A stretch of 64,000 nucleotides of DNA, taken from positions 4,548,001 through 4,612,000 of the forward strand of contig WBVU01000004.1 in NCBI GenBank assembly GCA_009192285.1. Direction: 5' to 3'. The stretch comes from Morchella semilibera. Lineage: Eukaryota > Ascomycota > Pezizomycetes > Pezizales > Morchellaceae. This document shows, piece after piece, positions 10,708-22,818 of the stretch. The notes under the pieces were generated by a model. That model ran no database searches. It was not told where the DNA came from and saw only the letters and a program-made list of their open reading frames with translations. The stretch's first letter is position 1. Each line of letters begins with the position of its first letter. Both the position numbers and the translations under genes were made by a program.

Positions 10708-12192
10708 TGTATTTGTTTCTTTGCCTTTACTTGTTTGCAGAGATAGCTTTGTTCAGTGGGCGCACAGAGTCAATAAATAAACGTGGGCAAGCAAAGGGAG
10801 GCGGATGGCGTTACCAAGTACGTAGGAAGGGCAGTATAAAGGCGAGGGGTAAATAAACGAACACAATTCAAGGTGCCTAAAATGGCACAATCAGACGAAG
10901 AAACCCATCATGTGAGATCTCATCAAGTCCTGGTACATACAATGTAGGTACTCTAGCATATGAGACACTTGGGATAATCAAGCTCTGGACTTGGCTGATA
11001 TTAATAAATAATAGCTATTTTGAGTATACTATATACGATTATGGTTAAACGTCGACTGTAAGCTTCGGGCAGTGATAATTACAGAGGTATGTCCATTAGG
11101 AACCCTCAGGTTTTGATCGGAGCCGCCTTATCTCGGGCCAAGGGTTGATAGGGTGTCGCCAATCCAGTTGTCTCAAACCACTCTCTATTAGAACCGGGAT
11201 ACAGGCTTGTCTGCCGCCGAATTTTCATGACTGATTTCGAGATGTCACCTTGTAATATATTACCACCTGCGGCTCCGTAAAAGGATGATAAACCCCAGAA
11301 TCGACTGAGCAGCGCGTGTGACATGTAGGTTTTTAAGCCGAAAAATCCCGTTTCATTACCAACCTTATCGCTCACACTGCCAAGGGGCAATCCGGCGAGC
11401 TGGGGAAAGGCTTGGGTTTAGAATGCCCGGTCCAAATATTCCAACGTTTTCGACCAAAACAGACATAAAGCCTTCGAAAAACGAAGACCCCACAATCACC
11501 ATAATAGAGGAAACTAATTAAATGCTTGTGTTTTGGAGTGGAATTCATTTACTAAATATCTGGTACTAAATGTCTTAAGAGGTGGTGGAGATAGCTTTGG
11601 TAGAAATTCCCGTACAGATTTGTGTGGGGTTGACAGGTCTAAAACGTTAATGGTGAGATGTGGGGTTGTAAGTAAAGGGGGTCGGGTTGCAAGAAGCATC
11701 GTATCCCCTTTGAGAGGACTGCATAGTCACTGCTTTTGCGGTTTTGCCACGGCTTGTCAAGAGTTTGTTAGTATGCGAGTCTCAACAGCCCAGGAGATAA
11801 GGTTGTATGCGATCTAGGTGGGCTGAGATTGCAGACCCAAGATCACTAAAGAGAATCTTGCATATTGTATACAGCGACACCTCGCTATTCCTTCGTCCGT
11901 ATCCAGGACCGGGCGCTACTGGCGACTTAAGGTCCCCACTAACGGTCCCCACCAAGCCATTAAGGGACATACTATCACTCAATGATATCAGAGTGGCGAC
12001 CTCTACCAAATGGGATTTCAACAACAGGCTGCATCACCTTGCTGTACCAAGGATCAAAGTTATCTCTTCGCATTAAACCAGGTATCATTCTCTGCCATTG
12101 GTAGGACCTTTTTTCCAAATCTAGCGAGCTCTGCTAACAATTCGATAGGGTAAACGAAACGAAACGAAACACAAACCGGAAACACTACCAAT
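10708..12192. other. Intergenic region, nothing recognised
   Basis: I see no coding sequence, tRNA or repeat that I can support over about 1.5 kb. Open frames at 11106-11390, 11533-11817 and 11807-12076 show no family motif. This is the last stretch before the transposon-dense region. Confidence 0.5.
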
Positions 12193-14295
12193 ATGGATGC
12201 TGGTTCGCAATACTTAAACTCTCTTGATCCAGTTCCAGACGCACCAGGGGGTGTCCCTCTTGGATTTTTCAGGCCCGAGTCTTTTTCACATCCTCAGGAT
12301 GAGGATTCTGAAGAGGAAGTTGAAGGTATCCAATATGAAGAACATGGTTTTGAAGAGGTTAGAGATGAGGACGATGATGGAAATGAAATCCATGCTTTGG
12401 CAATTGCTCCTAATGCACAGGACTTGCCACCTCCGCTGAGATTTTCTCCATTTGAATATCACATGCCGGAGCACCAAAGAAAGGTTCTGCTTCCAGATGA
12501 TTTTGCGGAGCGTTACGCGAACCCGGCAATGCTGAATCCTCAAGACACCCAACAGCAAGGACAACCCCGTATCTGTCCTGGGTCATTTTTCAAGCTATTC
12601 TTTACGGAAGAGGAATTTGAGCGATTAGCGGAAAATACAAATGCTTATGCCGAGTCTAAAGGCGCTGGAAATCCAGGAAAAAGAAAATGGAGAAAAACAT
12701 CAGCTGGAGCATTAATGGTATTTTTAGGTCTTTTGATTTATATGGGAGTTTTCAAAGCGATGCAAGTCCCTCAATATTGGTCTAAAAACAATGAGTTTCC
12801 AGTCCATCACATATCACAATTCATGCCACTGTTCCGCTTTGAACAGATCAAAAGATATCTCCATGTATCCTCGTTACCAACAACATCCACCATCAGTGCC
12901 AATGGTGACCGGCAACAATCTTACGTTCCACGAAGTCAATGGTCCCAAAAGGTACAGCCTTTAGCCTTCAACCTTCAGACCCGCTACCAAAAATATTTTC
13001 TACCTGCTACCAATGTAACTATAGATGAGATGATGGTACGCTTTACAGGAAGATCCTGTCATACAGTAATGATCCGATCTAAACCGGTTCCAAGGGGTTA
13101 TAAAATGCTTGCTCTTTGTGAAAAGGGTTATACTTATGCATTCATGTTCACCTCACGAGTAGATTCTTTCAGTGATCTACATTTTTTTCTCTACAATCAA
13201 CCATGTCTTTCTTATACTTCTCGAGCAGTTTTACAGTTTGTCACACAATTACCCTATCTTTAAAATAGATTCATATTATTTTGTGATAACTACTTCTCTA
13301 ATGTACCTCTCTTCTCCGTTTTACGCCGATATGGAATTTCCGCATGTGGTACTGTACGTCCAAATAGTGCAGGTTGGCCAAATCAATTCAAAATGGACAA
13401 AAAACGAGTTCATTTAGCTTGGAATACAATATCTGGTGTTATTTGTGAAGATGTTCTTGCAGTCTTGTGGCAAGATAAAAATCTAGTACGGTTTTTGACA
13501 ACTGCATACGAGTGAACACCTGAACACTTTAATTACCTTCTCCGTAACTGTCGGCGCCCACAAATAACGGTTGTAAATCGGGATCTGGTAAGAGATGGAT
13601 GGGGCAACGACAATGTTAGAAGCTTAAGGGTTCCAAAGTTGACCGTCAAATACAATGATCATATGGGAGGTGTTGATATAGCTGATCAACGTCGCAGCTA
13701 CTACCCGACACAATTGCGTACTTGTCGTAATTGGCTTTGTTTGTTTTTCTGGTTACTTGATACAACTATAGTCAATTCCTTTTTGCTTGCACGAGAAGCA
13801 ATGCCAAATCCTCCTACCACTGAAAAATACTGGAAAAAACATGGCCTGTTCCGGGTACGTCTTGCATGGAACCTAGTAATAGAAGGATTTTACGGAGTCA
13901 ACCCTGGTTATACAGCATCTATCCGTCAACACTTTACTTCTGTCCCTCCACTAGTCAGTAATGAGAGATTTTGTCCTGGTAAACTATTGATTACTTATTT
14001 TTTTTTAAATTGTTCTAATTTTTATGGGAGCTCGACCTTTAGGTAATAATAGTGCTAGCCGACAAGCTGGATATGTTGGAAAAAATTATCAACTCTCTCC
14101 CCTACTGCTTTCTCCTAGTGACCACAAACTTTATAGTACATCCAAACGGCTATGCGTTATGTGCCGATACCTATCAAAAGATCCATCTAGAGCGACTTTG
14201 TTCAACAATTCCGAGGGACCAGGTGGTAGGGTTAGATATACAGTTTACCAGTGCTCGCTATGTCAAGAACCTGTATGCAAGCGATGTGTCAACTT

Positions 14296-14571
14296 CATCA
14301 GCAAACTCAACTTGTGACTGGAGTCTCCCAACAGTCTCCAGGGTCTCCTGAGAGTCTCCTGAGACCCCCAGATATTTTTTGAGTCTCCTGAGACCCAGGA
14401 GACACCACATCAGCAAGACTTCATTTGTCTCCTGATGTCTCCTGAGCCTCATGAGACTCAAAAAATATCCAGGAGTCTCAGGAGACTCTCATGAGACTTG
14501 GGAGACTGTTGGGAGACTACAGTCACAAGTTGAGTTTGCTGATGCAGGAGACAAATGAAGTCTTGCTGATG
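14296..14571 (-). mobile_element. Miniature element M1 (outer copy, split by M2)
   Basis: First member of the miniature family. Family description: 137 bp, no coding capacity, ends CATCAGCAAGAC... and (other strand) CATCAGCAAACTC..., body made of repeated GGAGAC/GTCTCC words and CTCAGGAG palindromes, 2-bp target duplication of variable sequence. Plus orientation is taken as the strand starting CATCAGCAAGAC. This outer copy is minus, target duplication TT (14294-14295, 14572-14573), and is 137 bp once the inner copy and its duplicated CA are discounted. Confidence 0.93.
14408..14544 (+). mobile_element. Miniature element M2 nested in M1
   Basis: 137 bp; CA duplication on both sides, inside the body of M1. 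Confidence 0.93.
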
Positions 14572-14595
14572 TTGTATCATACTCTAGATCTATAA

Positions 14596-15607
14596 TAATG
14601 AGTTTGCGCAATGCAAAATAAAGTAAAGGGCTCGCGCAACTCAGAGCCTTGCTAATGCCGTGAACCTGAGAATTTTCTTAGTGGCTCCACTGATCCCAAT
14701 TGGGCTTTGCCCCACTCCCAACTGAAGTTAGTATCTGGCATATCACAGCGCCGGTCCTTCGGCAAAAAGTTGTGAATCGCGGGTACAGACGAAGGAATAA
14801 GAGACGCCAAGGTGGCGTCCAAAAGGGAGCAAATTGTAGTGGAGGTGCGGGTTCAGGGTCAGGTTTGACTGACACTAAAGAGCTGGCACTAAGGAAAAGA
14901 AGTCCCCCACGCACCCACAGTCCTACCACTCCCTATTTTTCCTACTATTTCCTACAGTATATAAGGACTCTATTTTTGTATCTAGAGTAAAAAAGCAAGT
15001 TGTACTTGAACATCTCAAATTTGGTAGCAACACAGAAATTACTCGTCACTTTTTCTGTCTTAGAAATTTCTTTTTCTTATCTCTAAAACATTTCTTTCTT
15101 TGCAGAAATTCTCCAAGCTTAAACGCTTGACTCACTGACGCAGTCTCCGTTTGCCGATCAAGATTACCTCCGACCGCGTATTGACGCATTAGTAACCAAT
15201 ACCTACTTTAGTGTGTTAGTGCTGAAGAATACATAAAAGTAATCTTCTGGAGAGTACTGTAGTACCCTGTTGTGTCTGCCTGGTTGTATAGTTACAACAT
15301 TTGTAGGGTTTAGTGTAGTCCACTTGTTATTTCAAAAGTTTCCTGTCCAATCATTCAGTAAGAGCCCCTATGGTTTAACATAATCAACCACCGATTCGCT
15401 ACGACCTCGATGTGCTACCGTAGCCATTCTGTACATCCAAAACTTGCTTCCTATGAATTTTAGCATTAGTGATCATTAGCAACTACAAACACCCTCAATC
15501 ATAACTGATTCTCTCTTATCCATTACGGGCGATGTAAGTGCCAGTGCTCTCTGATCATTCCGTTTCTATGAGAGGCGATACAGCTAATATAGACAATGGC
15601 TTTCATA
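14596..15607. other. Unclassified repeat-like stretch with TATA box
   Basis: Non-coding. A TATATAAGG box near 14958 follows a C-rich tract and precedes T-rich sequence, as in an LTR or Pol II promoter. It could be the 5' LTR/leader of gypsy A, whose gag remnants start just downstream, but I found no second copy in the window to define its ends. Confidence 0.35.
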
Positions 15608-15744
15608 CATCAGCAAGACTTCATTTGTCTCCTGATGTCTCCTGAGCCTCAGGAGACTCAAAAAATATCCAGGAGTCTCAGGAGACTCTCAGGAGACTTG
15701 GGAGACTGTTGGGAAACTCCAGTCACAAGTTGAGTTTGCTGATG
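15608..15744 (+). mobile_element. Miniature element M3
   Basis: 137 bp, TA duplication (15606-15607/15745-15746). Confidence 0.92.
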
Positions 15745-15910
15745 TAGTCGCAATCTTAAACGCTCCACTATGAACCATTTTCCTTAACGTATCGATGCAA
15801 CTTCTATCCTTCAAGATCAAGTTGAAGAACTAGGAGAAACAATCAATGAGCTTAATATTCAAGCCAACTCTCCTCCCTCTGTACACTCTTCTAGGAATTC
15901 TACCCCAATG

Positions 15911-16047
15911 CATCAGCAAACTCAACTTATGACTGGAGTCTCCCAACAGTCTCCCAAGTCTCATGAGAGTCTCCTGAGACTCCTGGATATTTTTTGAATC
16001 TCATGAGGCTCAGGAGATATCAGGAGACAAATGAAGTCTTGCTGATG
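15911..16047 (-). mobile_element. Miniature element M4
   Basis: 137 bp, TG duplication. Confidence 0.92.
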
Positions 16048-16156
16048 TGGACCTTACGCCCGACAACAGTACTAGACCGCGTGCAACTGAGCCACTAAAT
16101 AGTATGGCAATTAAGTCAACTTCAGGCCTGCTTAGGGTGAAGGCACCTCAAATCTA

Positions 16157-16432
16157 TATCAGCAAACTCAACTTGTAATTGGAGTCTCTCAACAGTTTCC
16201 CGGGTCTTCTGAGAGTTTCTTGAGATTTCTGGATATTTTTTGAGTCTCTTGAGACTCAGGAGACATCAGCAAACTCAACTTATGACTGCAGTCTCCCAAC
16301 AGTCTCCCAAGTCTCCTGAGAGTCTCCTGAGACTCCTGGAGATCTTTTGAGTCTCCTGAGGCTCAGGAGACATCAGGAGACAAATGAAGTCTTGCTGATG
16401 GACATCAGGAGACAAATGAAGTCTTGCTGATA
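16157..16432 (-). mobile_element. Miniature element M5 (outer copy, split by M6)
   Basis: Diverged copy: first base C to T and last base G to A. TA duplication. 137 bp without the nested copy. Confidence 0.88.
16264..16400 (-). mobile_element. Miniature element M6 nested in M5
   Basis: 137 bp; GA duplication inside the host copy (16262-16263/16401-16402). Confidence 0.92.
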
Positions 16433-16898
16433 TACGATAGAAAGTGAATCAGTATGGCTTGTCAGAATACATAGACTTCTATACTATTAGGGAAGAATTT
16501 CGAAGCAAAAGCGAACATATTCAACTGGCCGCATTTTATCTTACTGGACATGCAAAACACATCTGAATGGTTAGAAAGAGAATGCATGAAACTACCAATA
16601 GTTCTCTGGAATAGATAACCAATCTGAAATCGTGTTTTTCAGTCATTCGCGAAGTGTGTATGGATTTCAACTTAAACGATCGTCTTCAACAACAACAAAA
16701 TAACCTTAGACAGACTAAGTCAGTCATTGAATTTGCTATTGACTTATTGGATCTGGCTGATCAATTACCGCAATGACCGCCTGACTACAAAATTAAAGAA
16801 TGTTTTAAGACTGGTTTTAAGGATCATGTTTTAGATGAGTTAGATTAGATATTAGACCACCCTGAAGACCTCTTACAATACATTCAACTATGTGAGCG

Positions 16899-17035
16899 CA
16901 TCAGCAAGACTTCATTTGTCTCCTGATGTCTCCTGAGTCTCAGGAGACTCAGAAAATATGCAGGAGTCTCAGGAGACTCTCAGGAGACCTGGGAGACTGT
17001 TGGGAGACTCCAGTCAGAAGTTGAGTTTGCTGATG
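16899..17035 (+). mobile_element. Miniature element M7
   Basis: 137 bp, CG duplication, inside gypsy A gag. Confidence 0.92.
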
Positions 17036-17557
17036 CGTATTGACCGCAAGTGGTATGTCAGGAATAATTTTAATTCTGGACCCAATAATGCTCCCACCGG
17101 ACATGGTGGTTTCAACAGAGGGACTGGTAACGGACGCTCTAGTAATGTATCAGGGATCGCCCAACAACGATTGAATGCGATCGAGTGCGGTTCGTCCAGA
17201 ATTCAATAGGGTACTGAGTAATGGAAGAATCATTGTTTTGCAAACAGACTCTGTTATAACTGTAGCTCTGACTCTCATAAAAGCTCTGAATGCTCAGCAT
17301 CCAGACATGAGTTGACAGATAACAGTGGAAACTGGAACGATGTTACATTTATTATCAATTCTGGCCATACCCAATCATCCCACTCGAGAAACTTCGGGTC
17401 AGGAAACAGGCAAGGTTGGCCGTAGAGGATGCTATGCTCGACCAAGAAACGCACCTGCAGTGGCTGCCACGGGGGATGATTGGGTCAGAATCGAGTCACG
17501 TTGGCTACAGGAGATGTTGGAGCAGTTGTGTATGGTAGATGAACCAGGAAATACTGA

Positions 17558-18330
17558 TGTAATGGAGTAACCTGACGCAAAGAAGAAGATGACAATGATG
17601 ACGCAGGAAAACCCGAGGGTCACAGCCTCGGCGACAAGGAGACTAACGAAGACAAAGGCGACGCCGGGCAGGCACAAGTACAAGCACCGGCGAAGGCAAA
17701 GGCAAGGGCAAAGACGCAAAAGCGCAGAGCAGGGAGAGTGAGGACCGGATGCATCAGCAAACTCAACTTGTGACTGGAGTCTCCCAACAGTCTCCCGGGT
17801 CTCCTGAGAGTCTCCTGAGACCGCTTGATATTTTTTGAGTCTCCTGAGGCTCAGGAGACATCAGGAGACAAATGAAGTCTTGCTGATGTGGACCTCAACG
17901 AGAACGATGAGAAATACTATGGGTTTCCTCTTGTTAGAGGATCGAGTCTTTGATACGAGAGGCTATAGCTTTGGAAATAGGAGTAGATTCCTATGTACCG
18001 AGATAACAGGAACACGAGACGAAGGGAAAAGAAAGAAAGAACTAAGAAAAACATCTATCCCCACTATTTAACACACCTCCTCCACCGGTCCGCTATGACT
18101 CACACTTTCACCTGTAGAACCTCATAGAAACTCGTCGCTACCACACCTCGTAATCCTCCCCACCATCTCCGCTATTCTACATTACCAATCCATCACGCCA
18201 TCAAACTTCCTAGAACTCAATGACGACAACCTCCATCTCGCGCTCCCAACCGTCGCTTAACATTACCCTAACAACCACAACCATACCTCGCCTACCAAAC
18301 TGTCGGGACAGATGCCAAGACGCCGGGACA
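17558..18330 (+). repeat. Solo LTR, family LTR-B
   Basis: Family description: about 633 bp without insertions, ends TGTGACGGAGTAAC... and ...GCCGGGACA in the orientation called plus here. The retroelement that carries it is coded on the opposite strand. This copy has a 5-bp duplication ACTGA (17553-17557/18331-18335), a mutated left end (TGTAATGG) and one miniature element inside. Confidence 0.9.
17752..17888 (-). mobile_element. Miniature element M8 in a solo LTR
   Basis: 137 bp, TG duplication. The unoccupied site (GGATGGACCTC) is seen in other LTR-B copies, for example near 36918, and confirms the 2-bp duplication. Confidence 0.95.
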
Positions 18331-18522
18331 ACTGACCTGACCGTAATAGATGGTTGGATTCGGGGACAACATGTCCAAGTTTTACTGCACTCTGGTGCAT
18401 TTAGAATGTATATGAGTAGTGTTAGTATGGAAAGATTGAGGCTGAAGTTGAAGCCTGAGAAAGATAGAGAGAAAATTGTTCTTCCTAATGGAAAGAAAAT
18501 TCCTGTATTGGAACAGGCGACC
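18331..18522 (+). pseudogene. Gypsy A aspartic protease fragment
   Basis: Reads TVIDGWIRGQHVQVLLHSGA and IVLPNGKKIPVLEQATC. The segment resembles the retropepsin of gypsy elements, with the usual D of DSGA replaced by H. It is cut at 18523 by a solo LTR. Confidence 0.7.
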
Positions 18523-18922
18523 TGTGACGGAGTAACCCGACGCAAAGAAGAAGATGACAATGATGACGCAGAAGGACCCGAAGAGCACACTCTACGCGTC
18601 GAGGGGACTGACGAAGACAGAGGCGACACTGGCCAGGCACAAGCACAGGCACAGGCGAAGGCAAAGGCAAGAGCAAGGGAATAAGAGCGTAGAGCAGGGA
18701 AGGTGAGGACCAAATGGACCTCAGCGAGAACGATGAGGGGTACTATGAGTTTTCTCTTGTCAGAGGATCGAGTCTTTGGTACGAGAGGCTATGGCTTAGA
18801 AATAGGAGTAGATTCCTATGTACCCGGATGACAGGAAGACGAGACAGAGAGAAAAGAAAGAAAGAACTAAGGAAAACATCTATCTCCGTTATTTAACACA
18901 CCTCCTCCACTACATCAGCAAG

Positions 18923-19556
18923 ATTCAAACTCTCTCCAGAGGCTTGACTGGGTCTCCGGAGGCTGTTGCCAAGGCAATTACTCTCCCGTCTCTCCTAATA
19001 ACCTCGCTAACCATTTGTTGCCTCCCGAGCCTCCCGATGGCCTTCTGAGCCTTCTAGAGAGTCTCCTGAGCCTTCTGTTACCCTCCTTACCTCTCCTGAC
19101 ACCTCGCTAATTGTATGTAGCCTCCTGAGCCTTCTAGAGGGCTCCCTGAGCCTTCTAGAGGGCTCCCTGAGCCTTCTGTTACCCTCTTCTCCTGACACCT
19201 CGCTAATTGTTTCTCGCCTCCCGAGCCTTCCAGAGGGCTTCCTGAGCCTTCCAGAGGGCTTCCAAGCTTTGATTAGTAAGTTTCGGAGGCCACCAACAAC
19301 CTATTTTCACGCAAAAAACATATACAACCATTTATGGCTACCCCGCCGCCCGGGAGCTTCTGGCCCTCTGCGCCTTTATAAGGGGTTCTGGAGCCCTCAT
19401 GAGTCCCCGATCTAGATCATATTGTTTCGTTTACTATCATGTTAATTTTATTCTAAATACATTCTATGCCAGCTGAAGTCACTCGAGCCTTTATGAAGGC
19501 CTCTTGTACCTTTCCCCAGGCCACCAGAGACATTGTCACTATATATCGAATTCATT
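18923..19556. repeat. Left subterminal repeat region of the large transposon
   Basis: Dense short repeats: CCTCCTGAGCCTTC, CTTCTAGAGGGCTCCCTGAG (tandem near 19125-19165), and CCTGACACCTCGCTAA (three times near 19092-19205). This resembles the subterminal repeats that CACTA-type transposases bind. No coding sequence. Confidence 0.7.
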
Positions 19557-22437
19557 TCACGTTCTCAAATCTATCCTCGTGTTCACAAGCCATTGACCCT
19601 GTCCCAGCTCGAACAAATAAGCCATTCCCAAAACACTACTGATATTAACTACCCAAAACCTTTGCCGAGAGCGCCTCGCAACTCTAAGAAGACCGTGTGA
19701 GCCGTCTGGAAGACCCCTATCCTTGGCTTCCAGTAGCTCTACAAGACAAAGCTTATATGTTTTTGTCGATATACTGTCACGTATCTTGAATATTGCTCGT
19801 ACAAGCCCTGGTAGGCGTCCCTGAAAGGCTCCCCACAGCTCCGTTGTGGCCACCTTAATCCATGCCCAATCATTTCGAGTCGACCTTTTCCTAAATAATG
19901 CCTCTCCCGTACACCGTATATTGTGTATCTCGTAACTGTCAGGCTTCTGAAAAATTGATACTGGCACCTGTAGGCACTTAAAGCACCCCACCGGGCACTC
20001 CAGAAGGCTCAATAAGCCTTGTTCTCCCCAGCTCAGGGCCTGACCATATTCCGACACCGCTCTTGCTAGTGTTCTTCTATTGATTTTAATCATATCGGCG
20101 ATATCAGATAATATGTGGGGTCCACCGTCGGGGGTCGACATCCTAGGTTCCGGGTGTTTATCATCGTCTAGGAATCTTTCGTTTGTCCTTTGTGGGTCCT
20201 CGTTTTTGAATACTTCCAACATGCCCCGGAGGCTCTCTCGATGGCTTGGGTGGCCCTCGTAATGTTCTGGAAGACTGACAACGATATCTTTTAGATTTAA
20301 GACCCGTATCTCTATAGCCATACGCCTTGAGTGGTAACCGAGAATCTGAACTGTTGCGTCGACCTTATTGGAGGCTGCATAAGCCATCTTAATTTGTTGC
20401 CTATGAGCTAACTCGCTCACATCGGTTGAAAACATTGGGGTATTACCAAATCGCTCTACATGCCCCCAGAAGTGTGAAAGAAGATGCATTTTAATGAAGT
20501 TGAAATGAGAAGCCTCGCGAATTTCCTCAAGCTCCGCCAGGCCTCTGTCAATGCTTCCCGAGCCTTGCAGCGCCTTTGTTCAATCCTTTGCCTCTTTCCT
20601 TGTTCGTTTATCGGCTCTAAATTCCAGAAACACATCCTTATACTTGTGGAAATCTTCGAGATACCCTTGAAGATAGTCTAGTGTTTCTTTTGTATGCGTA
20701 GTGTACTGTTCCATCAAGTGGAAATCGATTAGTGACCGAACACACCTCAAGGATCTCCCGAAGTCGCTCTGCGAAGCTTTTGGGGGGTTCCAAAAAGCCA
20801 CTGCAAAGGCTCCTAGAACTATCCGGCCGAGATGACGCATTTCTTTACCTTGCCATTGAGTAGTTGCCCGATAAGCCTTATTTGGTACAGCAAGCCCTGG
20901 GTAAGGCTTAATGGACGCCCAAGCCCGATCAAAATTCTCTAGCCGATTGTGTTTTTTCAAAAACGATTGAATCCATTCCATCATATGTTTCAATAGGCCG
21001 AGATAAATATTATGCAACATATCTGGCTTGTGAAGATCATACACCTGAGCCTTCGGCAAGGCCCACAAAGCATTGTACAGAGTTTTGAAGGATTTCGACA
21101 CTAGGTATTCAACGGGTGCTGTATCTGACGTATCCTCCTTATAACGCTCTACCATTTCGATATATCGCTCCTGAATGCGTGGCGGGTTTTCTTGAAGGCT
21201 CCCTAGTCCCTTGAAATCAACTTCGCACCTAGGGCAGGCCTGATTGTTGAGGTTTAGCAGCGAGGCGTGTTCTGGTTGATCCGCAATCCATGCACATAGT
21301 ATCGGATAACATAGGCGCACATAGCTATCAGCGCATGTTATAAGCTCACCCCTTTCCGCAGGGCCCTGAAGGCCTTCGAGAACCTCAGAGAGGACCTGGT
21401 GAAGGGCCATCTGGCTCTCCCAACGGCGTTCGTTCGTACGCACTCCAACCTTTGCTGGCACTGGCAGTAGAGCTAGGAGTATGATCGCGTAATTAGAGGG
21501 TTTATTTCGTGTGTCCGAGGTGATATTGCCAATCGTTAGGTATACTGGCCAAGCCTTCTTGTCACCACTGAAATTAGTGAGGTGTGTTCCGTCTGATGCA
21601 CATATTACTGGCACCACCGTTGATCCTTCTGGAAGGGTATTCTATAACATTTGTGAGGGGTTAGCGGAGGCTCCCTGAGCCTTCTAAGTAAATGTTGCGA
21701 ACCTGCATCTCCCACCACCAGTCTGCCGTGTGCATCTCCCCATACATCCGCTCCCCCATTTCATTGTATTCCATAATAGGTGAATACACCAAGGACTCCC
21801 TAAATGCACGTTATCACAGAAGAAAACGCACTATATTCATAGGGTCCCTGTAGTAGTAAGGAATTTTCTGCCCGCCCATTTCGACCTCTGAGTGTATCCA
21901 ACTCTCTTTTCCTAACCCCCCCATAGACGACATCTCGTCGAGGAGGCGTGCGAAGCCTCTACCAGTGCTGTAGGAGCCTTGTAGAGGGCGTACGGTGCGG
22001 AAGAAATCGTCTATTTGACCCTGAGATACATTCGATTGTAGGAACCAGCGCGATAACTGAAATTCCTCTGCTGATTCGAAAGGCTACCATGGGTTGATCA
22101 AAAGGCTTTCCGAGCCTTCATCATATCCCGTTGCGGTGAAAAGAGGCTCCCCTGCACCCTCGTATATAGTAGTTGCTAGATTGAACCGCGTGGATCCCAA
22201 AGTATGATCATAATTCGATTCAGTATCTGATTCGCTTTCGTCTGGTATGTTCAAATGTCTACCCTCGTGGGGACCTCCTGAGCCTTCGGGAAGGCTCCGC
22301 GAGCCCTCAACGGGAGTCCCTGAAAGCTGCCTGTCGTACCACCCGCGGGTCCGCGATGGGTGGACTTTTGAGAGATGTCGATCGAAACTACCAGCATTGG
22401 CGTAGCTCCGTATGCAAAATAGACATCGTGATCTCAT
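19557..22437 (-). pseudogene. Plavaka-like transposase with four in-frame stops
   Basis: Read from 22437 to 19557 with one 61-bp intron (21642-21702); 940 codons including stop and no frameshift. The N-terminus has a C2H2 finger (CLFCIRSYANAGSFDRHLSKVH). A region like NPW-PFESAEEFQL and IPYYYRDPMNIVRFLL follows, then MHTADWWWEMQ and the hallmark CASDGTHLTNFSGDKKAWPV, then TIGNI, CPRCEVDF, KPDMLHNIYLGLLKHMMEW and a C-terminus LFELGQGQWLVNTRIDLRT. These segments recall fungal Plavaka transposases. In-frame stops: TAG 22084-22086, adjacent TGA-TAA 21816-21811, TGA 20582-20580. Transcribed away from the cargo genes. Confidence 0.8.
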
Positions 22438-22818
22438 TGCTGATAGTCAATATTGGTGGAGGCTTCGGAGGCTCTGGAGGCTTTGGAGACTCTGGAGCCC
22501 CTGGGGGCTTCCTAAGCTTCCTAGGCTTGGGAGGCTTCGGGGAGGTTGGCACTCTAAATGGGCCCGTGCACCGATAGATCATATCTTATCGCACTAACGT
22601 TCTGATCACAATATTCGAGTGACATCATATGATTCAATATGATGTTCAATTGTTACTCCAATATATGACGTAGTGAAGTTTGATCGAAGATACCCCGCGT
22701 TCTCCTATTCTCCTACTTCTATCCCTATCCATCCCTAGGATCGATACACTGGCTCAAGCTTACTACACTATCTCCAAGTCTCTGGAAGCCTTCAAGAGTT
22801 TATAATACACGATATAAG

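Larger units (their letters stand above)
12193..14595 (+). pseudogene. piggyBac transposase, one intron, two nonsense codons and a nested miniature-element insertion
   Basis: Cut-and-paste transposase of the piggyBac family (TTAA target). A single frame runs from ATG 12193 through an acidic N-terminus, the DDE_Tnp_1_7-type core (KTSAGALMVFLGLLIYMGVF) and all three expected catalytic aspartates (TIDEMMVRF, FCDNYFSN, GGVDIADQRRSYY). A 64-bp intron (13979-14042) follows, then a C-terminal Cys-rich domain (CVMC...CSLCQEPVCKRC). Nonsense codons stand at 13261-13263 (TAA) and 13513-13515 (TGA). The Cys-rich domain is split by a pair of nested miniature elements (14296-14571). If these and one TT are ignored the frame continues to TAA 14593-14595, 686 codons plus stop. 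I could not locate its terminal repeats or TTAA sites with confidence. Confidence 0.9.
15745..17552 (+). pseudogene. Gypsy A gag remnant with zinc knuckle
   Basis: Decayed Ty3/gypsy gag read in pieces between miniature elements. Fragments near 16440-16890 read as a retrotransposon capsid (for example HIQLAAFYLTGHAK, FAIDLLDLADQLPQ) with several stops. A CCHC knuckle, CYNCSSDSHKSSEC, is encoded near 17257-17300. The following frame is interrupted at 17558 by a solo LTR and continues into protease sequence at 18331. Confidence 0.75.

Noticed and set aside
11106-11390. 94-codon minus-strand frame before the piggyBac gene
   Set aside because: No recognisable motif, no supporting splice context, and it may be an RNA or decayed repeat; I could not decide and do not call it a gene.
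12064-15380. TTAAACCA words at 12073 and (inverted) near 15377 as the piggyBac ends
   Set aside because: Similarity covers only about eight bases and is within chance; the distance to the gene is uneven.
18210-18713. Minus-strand open frames rich in Ala/Cys such as LALAFAFACACACAWP
   Set aside because: They are the reverse strand of the GCACAAGCACAGGCA-type low-complexity part of LTR-B and recur in every LTR copy.
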